From contig PLDF01000174.1 in the NCBI GenBank assembly GCA_003135055.1, forward strand, positions 22,149-83,232: DNA of 61,084 nucleotides, read 5' to 3'. The notes under the pieces were generated by a model. That model had not been told where the DNA came from and did no database searches. It saw only the letters and a program-made list of their open reading frames with translations. This document shows, one piece after another, positions 26,637-36,604 of this stretch. A program made the position numbers and the translations under genes. The stretch's first letter is position 1, and each line of letters opens with the position of its first letter. The stretch is from Bryobacterales bacterium. GTDB lineage: Bacteria; Acidobacteriota; Terriglobia; Bryobacterales; Bryobacteraceae.

Positions 26637-29207
26637 TCACAGCGCCAACTCCTTACCTTCACTGATCGTCGCGTTAGGGGTGGACTTCCTCCCGTTGACA
26701 TTCGCCGTCCGCACCCCCAGCGCCCCGTGATCCACGCGCACGGTGGCGCCGGCCGCGGTCACGTGGAAGGTTCCCCACCCCGTGGCGGTGCTCCAGAAAC
26801 AGCGGAAGCCAGGCGCCGCCTTAATGGCAACCGACTGCTCTCCGCCGTGATAGCGAAAGCCGCTGGCGGCCAGCAGCGTGCTCCAGCTCGACATGGCGCG
26901 CGCGTAGTGGTGGCCGCACTCGGGCTCGTTCCACGGGTTGCGGCGCTCGCCATCGTAACGCGCACGCACGTTGCGGACGGCCTCCACGCCCTCGCGCGTC
27001 ATGCCCGCGAAAAGCAGTTGGGCCGCGGCCAGATACTCCAGGCCGGTCCAGGATTCGGCGTAGTAGGGGAAGGGGACGTGCGGGCGCTCGGACTTGCCGT
27101 AGTCGCAAACCATGAGGGCCGGCTCGTCGTTGAGCACGTAAGTGCGCTCCACGCTATCGTGGCCCACCAGCGTGCGCTTGTAGTTGTAGCGCCAGATGGA
27201 TTCCAGGGTCTTGCGGATGTTGGCCCCGGAGACCAGCGGGCCCAGGCCGGCTACATCCGCCAGGTACTGGCCCATCATTTGATCCAGCAGACAGCCGCCG
27301 CCCACCTGGTATTCGGGTGTCTCGGTGTTGGCCGAGCCCATATCGCTAAGCAGGTGGGGCGCGATCTTATCCTTGGCGACGCCGCGGACTTTCTGGATAT
27401 AAAATTCGCCGTTGAAGAGGTTGGCGTCGATCCACTTGCTGCCGCGCTCGAAAAGCCCGCGATACTCCGCCGCGCTGCCCGCGTCGCCGGCGGCGCGCGC
27501 CATCTCCTCGCCGGCGCGCAGCGCGCCCAGATAGAAGATGCCGCACTGCGGGTTGGGGCCGTAGAACTCCACGTCGTAGGTGTTGTGCTGCGCGCCTTCC
27601 AGCACGCCGTCTTTATCGGCGTCCCAGCCGCCTGGGACCCACGCGAACTCGATCGCCTTCTTGATGCGCGGCCACATCTCGCGCAGCCACGCGGTGTCGC
27701 CGGAAAGTATCCAGTCCAGGTAGGCGTGCATAATCTGGCCCATCTGGCCGTCGGCGGCGGCGAAGCCGAAGCTGTCGCCGTGGTGGGGAAGACGCTCGCG
27801 GAAACGGATGCCGCCGGCGCTGTCCAGTTGGTAACCGAACGCCGAGCCGCGCAGCGAGCGGGCGAAGCTCGGGAAAATGTGCGCCGTGGCAGTCTCATAG
27901 TTCCAGACGTGGGCGCAGCTTCCGTGGCAGCAGCCGGCGTGGTCGTTGGCGCCTTCGAAGCCGTGGAATTCGCCGTCGGCCGTGCGGAAGCAGACGGGCG
28001 TGACCAGGGTGGAGAGGTTGGCGCTGGCGGCGTCCTTAATAGCGGCCGGGATGGTCGATTCGCGCATGGCGGCGGCAAACCGGCGGGTCTTCTTCTCCAG
28101 GCCGTCCAGGTTTTCGGCGGCGTATTCGGCGGCGGCCCAGGCGTCGGCGAAACGCGTAGCGTAGTGGTTGCCAATCGGGGTGTCTTCATCGCCGGGCGCG
28201 GCGCTCCAGCCGCAGCGGCGCGGCGTGCGGTTGGGAAAATGCCACGCCAGAAGGAACGTGTAATCGGCGTGGCCGCCGGGCGCGATGGTGCGGCCGAGTG
28301 ACAGCGCGCCCACCGGTCCGGGGTCCTTCGATTCGGGACCCAGCTCGCCATCGGCGGAAAAGTCGTCCCAGAAAAACATGGGCGAGTTCCACCAGCGGCT
28401 GCGCTCCCATCCGCGAAGGTGAGTGACACGGGCGCCGGTGGAATCGAGCGCCGAGAGCACGAAGCTGCCTTTTAGCGCATCGTTGCCGGGAAGTTCCGGG
28501 CTGGTCATCAGAATTCCGGCGAGCCGTTCGGAGGTTTTGTATTCGTTCGTTCGCGTGTCCCCGGTCTGTGTGCGTCCGGTAGGATTTTCGATGGACCATG
28601 CGATCGAAACCTTGGCCGGCGCCGTCCCGGGGTTGGTAACGCGGTAGCGCAGGATGGTCACCGGCAGGCCGGATTCATCGGGTTCGTGCGGGATGAAGGG
28701 CGAGAAGGCTTCGAGCGAGACTTTGACGGGCAGGGTGGAATCGGAGAAGTCGACGCGCGCCAGCGGGAATTCGCCGGTGAAAGTGGCCGAGGCGAGGCGC
28801 GTGAGACCTGGCGCGTTGTTCGCGCCAAGCCCGCTGGAGCCTTCAAAGGGCGGCTGGATGCGCGATTCCAGCACGCGGGCAATGGGCTTGCGGTTGCCGG
28901 CCTGCGCCCAGATCGCGGGGAAAGCGTAGGCCGGCGCGTTGCCCCTGTCGGGACGGTTGAAGATCTCCCAATCGCGAAGCTGCCCGCGGCCTCCCAGGCT
29001 GACGCACCCGGCGCAGACGCCGCCCAGCGGGAAGGCGATGGCCGTGAGACGCCGTCCGCTAAAGACGCGTGGAAATTCGATTTCGGGCGCGGCAGCCGAT
29101 GCCGGCGCGCCCGCGCCCGGGGCTGTGGCCGGGATTTGCGCGGCGGCCTGAGTGGCGGCGCTGGCAAAGGTCACCTGTTTGAGGAAGGTCCGGCGCTTGG
29201 TGGGCAT
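26637..29207 (-). CDS. GH116-like (GBA2/DUF608) glycosidase, Tat-exported
   Basis: 856 residues. The N-terminus TKRRTFLKQVTFASAATQ is a Tat-type signal. The GBA2-like N-terminal beta domain shows AIAFPLGGVCAGCVSLGG, RGQLRDWEIFNRP and PVTILRYRVTNPG. The alpha/alpha-barrel catalytic domain contains LSTLVTPVCFRTADGEFHGF, the family motif HNTYDVEFYGPNPQCG (about 538-553) and VQNLWRYNY-like helices near the end (SIWRYNYKRTL). Family enzymes include glucosylceramidases and beta-glucosidases; the substrate here is open. The next gene, a G3E GTPase, follows after ~10 bp, so the two may form an operon. Confidence 0.88.
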   Translation of the reverse strand: MPTKRRTFLKQVTFASAATQAAAQIPATAPGAGAPASAAAPEIEFPRVFSGRRLTAIAFPLGGVCAGCVSLGGRGQLRDWEIFNRPDRGNAPAYAFPAIWAQAGNRKPIARVLESRIQPPFEGSSGLGANNAPGLTRLASATFTGEFPLARVDFSDSTLPVKVSLEAFSPFIPHEPDESGLPVTILRYRVTNPGTAPAKVSIAWSIENPTGRTQTGDTRTNEYKTSERLAGILMTSPELPGNDALKGSFVLSALDSTGARVTHLRGWERSRWWNSPMFFWDDFSADGELGPESKDPGPVGALSLGRTIAPGGHADYTFLLAWHFPNRTPRRCGWSAAPGDEDTPIGNHYATRFADAWAAAEYAAENLDGLEKKTRRFAAAMRESTIPAAIKDAASANLSTLVTPVCFRTADGEFHGFEGANDHAGCCHGSCAHVWNYETATAHIFPSFARSLRGSAFGYQLDSAGGIRFRERLPHHGDSFGFAAADGQMGQIMHAYLDWILSGDTAWLREMWPRIKKAIEFAWVPGGWDADKDGVLEGAQHNTYDVEFYGPNPQCGIFYLGALRAGEEMARAAGDAGSAAEYRGLFERGSKWIDANLFNGEFYIQKVRGVAKDKIAPHLLSDMGSANTETPEYQVGGGCLLDQMMGQYLADVAGLGPLVSGANIRKTLESIWRYNYKRTLVGHDSVERTYVLNDEPALMVCDYGKSERPHVPFPYYAESWTGLEYLAAAQLLFAGMTREGVEAVRNVRARYDGERRNPWNEPECGHHYARAMSSWSTLLAASGFRYHGGEQSVAIKAAPGFRCFWSTATGWGTFHVTAAGATVRVDHGALGVRTANVNGRKSTPNATISEGKELAL

Positions 29208-29516
29208 CAGGTATTAGAGTAATCCCTGGAGTGGTATGTGGGACAGGCCTCCCGGCCTGTCCGCCTTCCGTGGTCACTGTAGAAATCCCTCCCTAAGCCG
29301 CATAACCCGGGCCCGCCAAGCCGGCAAGCCTCAATCGCAGCTTGCCGCCAAAGACAATCCGCCCGCAGCACCTCGGGACAAGCCCAGCCATAGGAAGATT
29401 GCCCATAACTTTTCCTTCTCGCTTCCAAACCCAATCCGCGACTTCCCGCCCCCGTCCGGGTTCCATTTTATTAGTTAGCAACGATTCCCAGGCCCGTCAG
29501 TTTCCGCCTGGACGTA
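29208..29516. other. Intergenic with a short inverted repeat
   Basis: GTGGGACAGGCCTCCCGGCC at 29237 with its mirrored half ending near 29262 forms a GGACAGGCC/GGCCTGTCC hairpin, the same 'GTGGGACAG' style as repeats at 49873, 59881 and 60992. Just before 29517 a frame reads PVSFRLDV into the DUF1549 gene but is closed by a TAG near 29471. Confidence 0.6.
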
Positions 29517-31601
29517 ATGCCGGTCTTTTTCCGCGCGGGCTGCAATAGCGGCGGCTGCCACGGCGCCGCTATCGGCAAAGACGGATTCCACCTCTCTCTA
29601 TTCGGCTACGACCCGGCGGGCGACTATTACCGCCTTACGCAACAGATTCCGGGCCGGCGGCTCGACCTCGTCGTTCCCGAGCAGAGTCTCCTCCTGCTCA
29701 AAGCCATCGGCGCGGTTCCGCACAGCGGCGGCCGTCGCTTCAAGCCGGATACGGAATACTACAACACCTTGCTGCAATGGATCCGCGCGGGCGCTCCCGA
29801 CGATTCCGCCAACGTGCCGCAAATCACCGGCCTTTCGTTAGTGCCCGATAAGTTCGTGTTCACGGGCAAGCAAAAACAGAAGCCGCTCGAAGTGGTGGCG
29901 AAATACTCCGATGGTTCCGCCCGCACGGTGAATAACCTGGCGCTTTATCTTACTAACAACAAGAACACCGCCGATATCGACGATAAAGGCGTGGTCACTC
30001 CCGGAAAGCGCGGCGATACGTTCGTGTTTGCGCGCTTCGCCAAGTTCGCCGTCGGCGCCGAAGTCACCGTACTTCCGCCGGGCAAGTTCAAGTGGCCCAA
30101 GATAGCCGATTATAACTACATCGACGCACTGATCGACGATAAGCTGAAGAACCTGCGCATTATCCCCAGCGCCGTGGCCGGCGACGAAGTGTTTCTGCGC
30201 CGCGCCTTCTTCGACTTGATCGGCGCGCCGCCCAGGCCCGAAGAGTATTACTCGTTTCTCAAGGATAAGTCGCGCACCAAGCGCGCCGCCCTCGTCGACG
30301 AGTTACTCAACCGTCCCGAATTCGCCGATCTTTGGGCCGCTAAATGGGCCGAGACATTGAAGGTCCGCAGCGATAACAACAGCGCTTTCGGCGCCGACCG
30401 CAAGGCCGCCTACGAATACTACGAGTGGATTCACGATCAGATGAAGCGCGACGTGCCGCTCGACCAATTCGTTCGCGCGCAAGTGGACGGCACGGGCAGC
30501 AATCTCACGAATCCGGCGGTCAATCTCTACACCATGTTGCCGCAGGGCCAGTACGACCCTAAGGCGGTGGCGCAGGACGTGGCGCAGGTGTTCACCGGCA
30601 TGCGCGTACAGTGCGCCCAGTGCCACAACCACCCCTTCGACCGCTGGACCCAGGACGATTATTACGGCTTCGTCAGCCTCTTCACCGGCGTGAAGCGCAA
30701 GGTGGCGTCCGAAGCGCGCGAGTTTTATATCTACGACGACCCCAATGCGGCCCCCGCCAAACATCTGCTGGACGGCCGCCCCGTGCCGGCTAAGTTCCTG
30801 GGCGGCGACGCGCCCGACGTCAAGGGTAAAGACCCGCGCGCGGCGCTGGCGGACTGGCTGACATCGAAGGATAACTCGTGGTTCCGCGAGAACCTGGCGA
30901 ACCGCATCTGGGCGCAGTTCTTCGGCCGCGGCATCGTGGACCCGCTGGACGATGTGCGTATCAGCAATCCGCCCAGCAACCGCGAGTTGCTGCAGGCGCT
31001 GGGCCGCAAGCTGGCCGAGTATAACTTCGATGCCAGGAAACTGATCCGCGATATCTGTAACTCGCGGACCTATCAACTCTCGGAAGTGCCCAACGAAACC
31101 AATCGGGACGACGCCGATCAGTTCTCGCGGGCCCACCTGCGAAGGCTGCGCGCGGATGTGCTGCTGGACGCCATCGCCGCAGTAACGGACACGCCGACCG
31201 CTTTCGGGCAGATGCCCGGCGGTCTGCGCGCGGTGCAATTGGACGAAGGCAACCGCATCTCGAATAACTACTTCCTGAAGACCTTCGGACTCTGCTCGCG
31301 GGAATCGGTAAGCGCCTCGGAAACGCGCCTGGAACCGACCCTGGCGCAAGCCCTCCATCTGGTAAACGGCGATACGGTCGAGAGCAAAATTAACCGCAGC
31401 ACGGTAGTTTCGACTTTGCTGGCGGCCAAAAAACCGGCAGCCGAAATACTGGACGAGAGTTTTATCCGCACGCTATCGCGCAAGCCGTCCGAAGCCGAAA
31501 AAAAGAAGCTAATGCCGCTGTTAGCCTCGAACGATCGCAAGGCCTACGACGATGTCTTCTGGGCGCTCCTAAACTCCACCGAATTCGAGTTCAACCATTA
31601 A
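29517..31601 (+). CDS. DUF1549/DUF1553 protein with N-terminal cytochrome-like motif
   Basis: 694 residues from ATG 29517. It opens directly with FFRAGCNSGGCHGA, a C-x4-C-H motif (Cys9, Cys14, His15) typical of the PSCyt-like domain. A small Ig-like domain follows (about 105-190, LSLVPDKFVFTGKQ). DUF1549 covers about 195-400 and includes CAQCHNHPFDRWTQDDYYGF, a CxxCH; DUF1553 covers about 440-680 (RENLANRIWAQFFGRGIVDP). Relatives are exported and found in Planctomycetes and Acidobacteria with sulfatase or cytochrome partners. The signal peptide is missing here. The stop overlaps the next start (ATG within TAATG), coupling the two genes. Confidence 0.88.
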   Translation: MPVFFRAGCNSGGCHGAAIGKDGFHLSLFGYDPAGDYYRLTQQIPGRRLDLVVPEQSLLLLKAIGAVPHSGGRRFKPDTEYYNTLLQWIRAGAPDDSANVPQITGLSLVPDKFVFTGKQKQKPLEVVAKYSDGSARTVNNLALYLTNNKNTADIDDKGVVTPGKRGDTFVFARFAKFAVGAEVTVLPPGKFKWPKIADYNYIDALIDDKLKNLRIIPSAVAGDEVFLRRAFFDLIGAPPRPEEYYSFLKDKSRTKRAALVDELLNRPEFADLWAAKWAETLKVRSDNNSAFGADRKAAYEYYEWIHDQMKRDVPLDQFVRAQVDGTGSNLTNPAVNLYTMLPQGQYDPKAVAQDVAQVFTGMRVQCAQCHNHPFDRWTQDDYYGFVSLFTGVKRKVASEAREFYIYDDPNAAPAKHLLDGRPVPAKFLGGDAPDVKGKDPRAALADWLTSKDNSWFRENLANRIWAQFFGRGIVDPLDDVRISNPPSNRELLQALGRKLAEYNFDARKLIRDICNSRTYQLSEVPNETNRDDADQFSRAHLRRLRADVLLDAIAAVTDTPTAFGQMPGGLRAVQLDEGNRISNNYFLKTFGLCSRESVSASETRLEPTLAQALHLVNGDTVESKINRSTVVSTLLAAKKPAAEILDESFIRTLSRKPSEAEKKKLMPLLASNDRKAYDDVFWALLNSTEFEFNH

Positions 31602-33124
31602 TGACTCCCCACCGCACCTGTGTAGCAAGCACTCGTATGCCAAGCACCGGTGTGTCAAGCACTCGTGGCGCACGCACTCCTGCGTGCAGCGTTCACACTC
31701 GTGTGAACGCCTCCGCTCTTGCCCTCCTGGCGCTCACCCTCTCTCCCCTCTTAGCCCAGCCCGCCCACCACGCCAACTACGAAGAAGACGTCCGCCCCAT
31801 CTTCGCCCGTCACTGCTTCGGCTGCCACAACGCCGGCGAAATGCGCGCCGGTCTCAACCTGGAATCCTACAACGGCGTCATCAAAGGCGGCGGCTCGGGA
31901 GACATCGTCATCGCCGGCCGTCCGGCATCCAGCATGTTGTATAAGGCTGTCGCGCGCGAAGAAGGCGCCCCGCAAATGCCGCTGGGCCAGGCCAAGATTC
32001 CTGATGCGGAGATCGCCATCATCCGCGATTGGATCCAGCAGGGACTCCTCGAATCGTCGGTAAGCTTGCCCAAAGGACCGTCGGGGCTATCGCCGCTAGA
32101 CTTCACTCCATCCAGCCTGAACAAACCGGCGGACGCTCCGGCCATGCCGGACTCACTACCCGGGCTGAGTCTTCCGGAAACCGCGCGCGCCAATCCCATC
32201 ACTGCGCTGGCGGCGAGTCCGTGGGCGCCGCTGCTGGCTGTGTCCGGCCACGAGCGAGTCTACCTCTACGACTTGGCGAAGCGCGCGCCCGCCGGCGAGC
32301 TGGCGTTCCCCGAAGGCATTCCTTACTGCTTGCGTTTCAGCCGCGATGGCGCGACTCTGCTGGCCGCCGGCGGCAAGGGCGTGCAATTGGGAATAGTGGC
32401 GTTATTCGACGTCCGCACCGGCAGGCGCCTGGCGACGCTGGGCCACGAGATGGACATCGTGCTCGCGGCCGACGTAAGCGCCGACGGCAAACTGATAGCG
32501 CTCGGGGGCCCGGGCAAGATCGTCAAGGTCTTTTCGGTCGCCGATGGCAAAGATCTCTACGAAATAAAGAAGCACACGGATTGGATCACCGCCGTGGAGT
32601 TCAGTCCCGATGGAAAGCTGCTCGCTACCGGCGACCGCGGCGGCGGCATCCTGCTGTGGGACAGCGCCCGCGGCGGCAACGCCGGGACCCTGGCCGAGCA
32701 TAAGGATTCCATCACGTCGCTGAGCTGGCGCGGCGACAGCAAGCTGCTGGCTTCTGGCAGCGAAGACGGCCAGATCGTCGTGTGGAACGTCGCCGACGGT
32801 TTTCCGCTGGCCACCATGTCCAAGGCGCACACGCCCAAGGCCGCGCCCAACACTTACGGCGTGATCCCCGGCGGCGTGCTGGGCGTGCAGTTCACGTCCG
32901 ACGGCCGCATCGTGAGCGCAGGCCGCGACTCCATCATCCGCATCTGGTCGGCGGATGGCGGGGCCAAGGGCGCAAGCACGCCGGCCGAGGCGTTGCTCAC
33001 CAAGGTAGCCGCTTCCTTTGACGGCAAGCTCTTCATCGCCGGCGATTACCGCGGCCGCGTGGAACTCTGGGATGGAAAGCAACTCTCGTACTTGGATCGG
33101 CCGGCAGCGGACGGTTCGCATTAG
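31601..33124 (+). CDS. Cytochrome c (PSCyt1-like) fused to WD40 propeller
   Basis: About 507 residues from ATG 31601, or 473 from GTG 31703, which would begin directly at a signal peptide (VNASALALLALTLSPLLAQ). One heme motif CFGCH (Cys72, Cys75, His76 in the long form) lies in YEEDVRPIFARHCFGCHNAG. From residue ~190 come six or seven WD40-like blades (HTDWITAVEFSPDGKLLATG, HKDSITSLSWRGDSKLLASG). The family is exported and probably acts with the DUF1549 protein encoded just upstream. The first 34 residues of the long form are encoded by a dispersed repeat (31664-31710), so I favour the later start. Confidence 0.85.
   Translation: MTPHRTCVASTRMPSTGVSSTRGARTPACSVHTRVNASALALLALTLSPLLAQPAHHANYEEDVRPIFARHCFGCHNAGEMRAGLNLESYNGVIKGGGSGDIVIAGRPASSMLYKAVAREEGAPQMPLGQAKIPDAEIAIIRDWIQQGLLESSVSLPKGPSGLSPLDFTPSSLNKPADAPAMPDSLPGLSLPETARANPITALAASPWAPLLAVSGHERVYLYDLAKRAPAGELAFPEGIPYCLRFSRDGATLLAAGGKGVQLGIVALFDVRTGRRLATLGHEMDIVLAADVSADGKLIALGGPGKIVKVFSVADGKDLYEIKKHTDWITAVEFSPDGKLLATGDRGGGILLWDSARGGNAGTLAEHKDSITSLSWRGDSKLLASGSEDGQIVVWNVADGFPLATMSKAHTPKAAPNTYGVIPGGVLGVQFTSDGRIVSAGRDSIIRIWSADGGAKGASTPAEALLTKVAASFDGKLFIAGDYRGRVELWDGKQLSYLDRPAADGSH
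31664..31710. repeat. 47-bp dispersed repeat, copy 1
   Basis: CGTGGCGCACGCACTC, GCGTTCACACTCGTGTGAAC; the same 47 bp with two changes occurs at 38234-38280, and its palindromic end (GCGTTCACA-TCGTGTGAACGC) at 59983-60004. It lies over the 5' end of the cytochrome-WD40 coding region. Confidence 0.85.
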
Positions 33125-33257
33125 GCCGTCGTGACTCACCCTCCGGATCCTCGCGTGACAGCCCAAGTCTATAGCGAACCCGCGCGGGAGGCGTCAGGGC
33201 ATGCGCCTGGCCATGCGCCCGCCCCACGGCCTCAAGCATGCTGCACCCCGAGGCGCT

Positions 33258-34742
33258 TCACGTCACCGGCCCCGGATTAAATGGCGCCAGCGCATTCCCC
33301 AAGCCCCAATGCTCCGCCCAAGTCTTTTTGCGTCCGCTGGCGACATCCAGGATGAACCGGAACAGCTCCCAGCCCACTTCCTCGATGGTTGCCTGCCCCG
33401 TGGCGATACGCCCCGCGTCGATATCGATCAGGTCGCTCCACTTTTCCGCCAGCGCCGTACGCGACGAGACCTTCACCACCGGAACCAGCGACAGTCCGTA
33501 GGGGCTGCCCTCGCCGGTGGTGAAGACGTGAAGGTTCATCGAGGCGAGCTGCTGCGTTCCGCAAATGAAATCGCTGGCGGGCGTGGCGGCGAAGACCAGC
33601 CCCTTGGAGACGACCTTTTCCCCGTGGCTCGCCACCGCTTGCAGCGCCGTGCTGCCCGCCTTGGCCACGCTGCCTAGCGCTTTTTCCACGATATTCACCA
33701 GTCCGCCGCGCTTGTTGCCGGGCGTGGTATTGGCGCTGCGGTCGGCGTGTCCCAGCGCCAGGTAGTCGTCGTACCAGCGCATTTCGCGGATGAGAGCCAG
33801 CGCCACTTCCCTGGTGGCCGCGCGCGGCGTCAGCAGGTGGACCGCGTCGCGCACTTCGGTGACTTCGGAAAAGAGCACGGTGGCGCCGGCGCGCACCAGC
33901 AGGTCGGCCGCATATCCCACCGCCGGATTGCACGTGACCCCGGAGAACGCATCGCTGCCGCCGCATTGCAGTCCCACCACCAGGTCTGCCGCCGGGCAGG
34001 TCTCCCGCCGCCGCCGGTCGAGCTGCCCGAGGCGCCGCTCCGCCGCCTCCATAATGGCCGCGACGGTTTCCGCGAACCCGCGTTGATCCTGCAAGCGGAT
34101 TACGTTGGCTTCGCCCAGCATCGGAAGCGCGTTTCCCAGCAGCCGCGCGGGTTGCAGTTTTTCGCAGCCGAGACTCACCAGCAGCGGCTGCCCGGCCAGA
34201 TTCGCGTGCAGCGAGATATGCTTCAGCGTGCGGATAGGTATCGCCGCGCCCGGCGCATCGATGGCCACTCCGCAGCCGTAGGAATGCGTCACCGCGACCA
34301 CGTCGTCCACGTTCGGAAATCGCGGCAGCAACTCCGCTTTGATGCGCCGCACGGCGAAATCCACCGTCGGGGCCACGCACTGCACCGTGGTTGCAAGGCC
34401 GAGGATATTGCGCGTGCCCGCGCTGCCGTCCGCGTTGCGGTAGCCCTCGAAGGAGTAGCCGTCGAGCGCGGCCAGCGGCGCCGGGACCGCCGTGGCTAGA
34501 GGCAGATCGTCGAGCGGCGGCGCCGCCGGCATATCCACCACTTCCTCGCGCACCCACGCGCCGGCCTCGATGCGGCGGTTGGCGAAGCCGATGGTCTCGC
34601 CATAGCGCAGTATGGGCTCGCCGGCATCGAGGCTCCGCAGCGCGATCTTGTGCGATTGCGGAATCCGTTCCTTGCCCGAAACGAAGCCCTCCGGGTCCAC
34701 AATGATCGCCACGTTGTCGCGGCCGTTCACCCGGATGTGCAT
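33258..34742 (-). CDS. garD: Galactarate/altronate dehydratase family enzyme
   Basis: 494 residues, similar to GarD/UxaA proteins. The N-terminal SAF-like domain is about 1-75. The catalytic part begins at [20 protein letters not shown] and continues with [55 protein letters not shown] and [12 protein letters not shown], all close to E. coli GarD. These Fe(II)-dependent enzymes dehydrate sugar acids such as D-galactarate. GarD versus altronate dehydratase is decided on the [11 protein letters not shown] block and is likely but not certain. The gene stands alone and may work with the sugar-acid-type enolase enzyme at 20.4 kb. Confidence 0.85.
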   Translation of the reverse strand: MHIRVNGRDNVAIIVDPEGFVSGKERIPQSHKIALRSLDAGEPILRYGETIGFANRRIEAGAWVREEVVDMPAAPPLDDLPLATAVPAPLAALDGYSFEGYRNADGSAGTRNILGLATTVQCVAPTVDFAVRRIKAELLPRFPNVDDVVAVTHSYGCGVAIDAPGAAIPIRTLKHISLHANLAGQPLLVSLGCEKLQPARLLGNALPMLGEANVIRLQDQRGFAETVAAIMEAAERRLGQLDRRRRETCPAADLVVGLQCGGSDAFSGVTCNPAVGYAADLLVRAGATVLFSEVTEVRDAVHLLTPRAATREVALALIREMRWYDDYLALGHADRSANTTPGNKRGGLVNIVEKALGSVAKAGSTALQAVASHGEKVVSKGLVFAATPASDFICGTQQLASMNLHVFTTGEGSPYGLSLVPVVKVSSRTALAEKWSDLIDIDAGRIATGQATIEEVGWELFRFILDVASGRKKTWAEHWGLGNALAPFNPGPVT

Positions 34743-34815
34743 GTGCTTCGATTGTATGGCGCCAGTGGAAAGTATTCAGCCAGGGGAAGGCGTCCGTGCG
34801 CCACAGAGTCCCGAG

Positions 34816-35216
34816 CTAATCCAGTTCCGCCATCAATTCGGAAATGCGAATGGACACCGGCGGCGCCTCGAGCAAATCCTCCGCAACCTTACGCCAGCCG
34901 CTCTTGGCGTACTCGAACGCTTCGCGCTTTTGCGGATCGAACACCCATACGCGTTCGACGCCCATCGTCAGAAAATCTTCGATGCGCTTTTCGACGCGCG
35001 GCCATCGGTCCTCCGGCGAAAGCGCTTCGATGCGGACCAGCGGCGGCTTCGAGAAATCTGCTCAATCTGCCGGTCGCGGGGGACAGCACAAATGTCCGGA
35101 ACACGGAATCGCGTGGCAGAGACCCTAATGCGCTGCTCCACAACCACCCGCCCATCAAACCACAATTTCAACAGCTCGCGCACCCGCCGTGTCCATGCCC
35201 GCCGCGTCCATACGAG
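34816..35216 (-). pseudogene. Uma2-family (DUF820) endonuclease-like gene, frameshifted
   Basis: The first frame gives RRVRELLKLWFDGRVVVEQR and TRFRVPDICAVPRDRQIEQI. A single-base shift near 35060 leads into SKPPLVRIEALSPEDRWPRV, FLTMGVERVWVFDPQKREAF and ISELMAELD, ending at TAG 34816-34818. Together these are the Uma2 PD-(D/E)xK-like pattern, with PDI and the later Glu as probable active-site positions. The usual N-terminal ~50 residues are missing as well. Probably non-functional. Confidence 0.75.
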
Positions 35217-35306
35217 TGAGTAGCTCGACCTTGTGACACGCCTTACTGGCGCGCGCAGCTCTAATCGGAGCCGCGCCCCGGCTTCGCGAATCGGGTAAGT
35301 ACCCAG

Positions 35307-36221
35307 CTACCTGGTGTGACGCCCAAAGCTAAGGGAGCCTTGCAGGAAAAAGAGGGCGGATGGATCGAAGAACACGCGGCGGTCGGTGAAATCCCAGTAG
35401 CCGGATTCCTGGCCTGAGATCCCGATGGCGAGGTGGTCTTTGACGATGTCGAGATGAAACAGCTCCATTCCCACGTTTAAGCCTAAGCGGGAATGACTCG
35501 ACGGGTCGAGACCGCCGGGCGAATTCAGCGGTATCTGTCCGTAGACCCCAACAGTGGGGGTGAACAAATGCAGCCGGTCCCAAAGCACCAACCAGTCGGT
35601 GACGGGTTGTACCGTCACCCCGAATTGGCCGGTGTAAATGGAGCTTGGAGATAGGGGAATGCCCAGGGCCGTCTGAAGAATTGTCTCCGTGTGCAGCCCA
35701 TGATAGATGGTGTTGGCCCCGGAGTTAGGGAAGTAATCCCGCGAGCGGAAGGTCAGTCCCAGTTGGGCCTGAAGACCGTTGCCGTCGCGCTCCGACCGCT
35801 GATAGCCCATCTGGGCGTTGGCCTGGTAGCGCCTCGGAATGTCATCCGGAGCGATCGCGTGAAGCTGGTTGGGTGGAACCGGCATTGGCTTGGGCGGCTG
35901 ATTCCCGGGGTTGTTCGGCGGGTTGACCGTCGGCGGGCTGACCGGGGCCGTGTTCGAAGGCGGAGTCGCCTTGGGCGTCAAATTCCCACAGACTTTCATG
36001 TCGAAAATCTGGAACAGGGCGACCATGGTCTTGGGGCCAACCTTGCCGTCGACATCGCGGCCCTTGAATCCGGCCGCAACCTGGAAGCCGCGCACTGCAG
36101 CTTCGGTTTTGTGGCCGTAGATGCCATCCACCACGAGTCTTGGACAGACATAGCGGTTTAGCGCGCGCTGGACGGTGGAGACTTCCTTTCCGCAGCTGTT
36201 GAGTATGAGAATTTTGGACAT
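35307..36221 (-). CDS. Peptidoglycan-binding domain protein
   Basis: From ATG 36221, with AGGAGGGCG just upstream, about 304 residues. Residues 1-75 form a PG_binding_1 domain (EVSTVQRALNRYVCPRLVVD, DGIYGHKTEAAVRGFQ, DGKVGPKTMVALFQIF). A Pro/Asn-rich linker follows (about 85-125), then a beta-rich C-terminal half (AQLGLTFRSRDYF, GQFGVTVQPVTDWLVLWD, LGLNVGMELFHLDIV, LQGSLSFGRHTR) that looks like an outer-surface or barrel domain. No signal peptide is seen at the chosen start. The longer open frame upstream has no ribosome binding site. Confidence 0.78.
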   Translation of the reverse strand: MSKILILNSCGKEVSTVQRALNRYVCPRLVVDGIYGHKTEAAVRGFQVAAGFKGRDVDGKVGPKTMVALFQIFDMKVCGNLTPKATPPSNTAPVSPPTVNPPNNPGNQPPKPMPVPPNQLHAIAPDDIPRRYQANAQMGYQRSERDGNGLQAQLGLTFRSRDYFPNSGANTIYHGLHTETILQTALGIPLSPSSIYTGQFGVTVQPVTDWLVLWDRLHLFTPTVGVYGQIPLNSPGGLDPSSHSRLGLNVGMELFHLDIVKDHLAIGISGQESGYWDFTDRRVFFDPSALFFLQGSLSFGRHTR

Positions 36222-36416
36222 GCGCCCTCCTCTTTCTCCGTTCGGTGGGTCCTTCAAAAACTCGGGACTTCCATGCCAAGGATGGGCTGTTTCGTAACTG
36301 GAGTCAAGAAGACAGGTACTACCCGGAAGTGTCAAGCAGTTCCACTCCTGCGTGCTATATAACACAGTCACTCGCGATGGAGTTCCGGAAGGTGTCTGAC
36401 TGCGTGTGTCTGCAAG

Positions 36417-36485
36417 ATAGTTACGGAGCCGCGACCGTCAGGGAGCGGTAATTTTAGCCGGCCTTTCCCGAAACCGTGTAAGCAC
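36417..36485. repeat. Dispersed repeat, copy 4
   Basis: ATAGTTACGGAGCCGCGACC, GTCAGGGAGCGG and a tail ending GTGTAAGCAC, matching 17281-17370. It lies in the 383-bp divergent gap between the peptidoglycan-binding and PQQ-like genes; no clear promoter was seen there. Confidence 0.8.
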
Positions 36486-36604
36486 CTGCGCCGCCGGAGC
36501 GTCGCACGCCTGGTATCCACGGCCTTCTCCCGCGCCTCGCGACGGAACCTGCTGAGATATGCGGGCTCAGGATAGAGTCCGCGGCCATAGTAAGATCGGA
36601 AAAC

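Noticed and set aside
26394..28301. 635-codon open frame antisense to the GH116-like and GTPase genes
   Set aside because: High GC makes stop codons rare in this antisense frame. The product is Val/Ala/Gly/Arg-rich without motifs, while the opposite strand has clear GH116 and G3E families.
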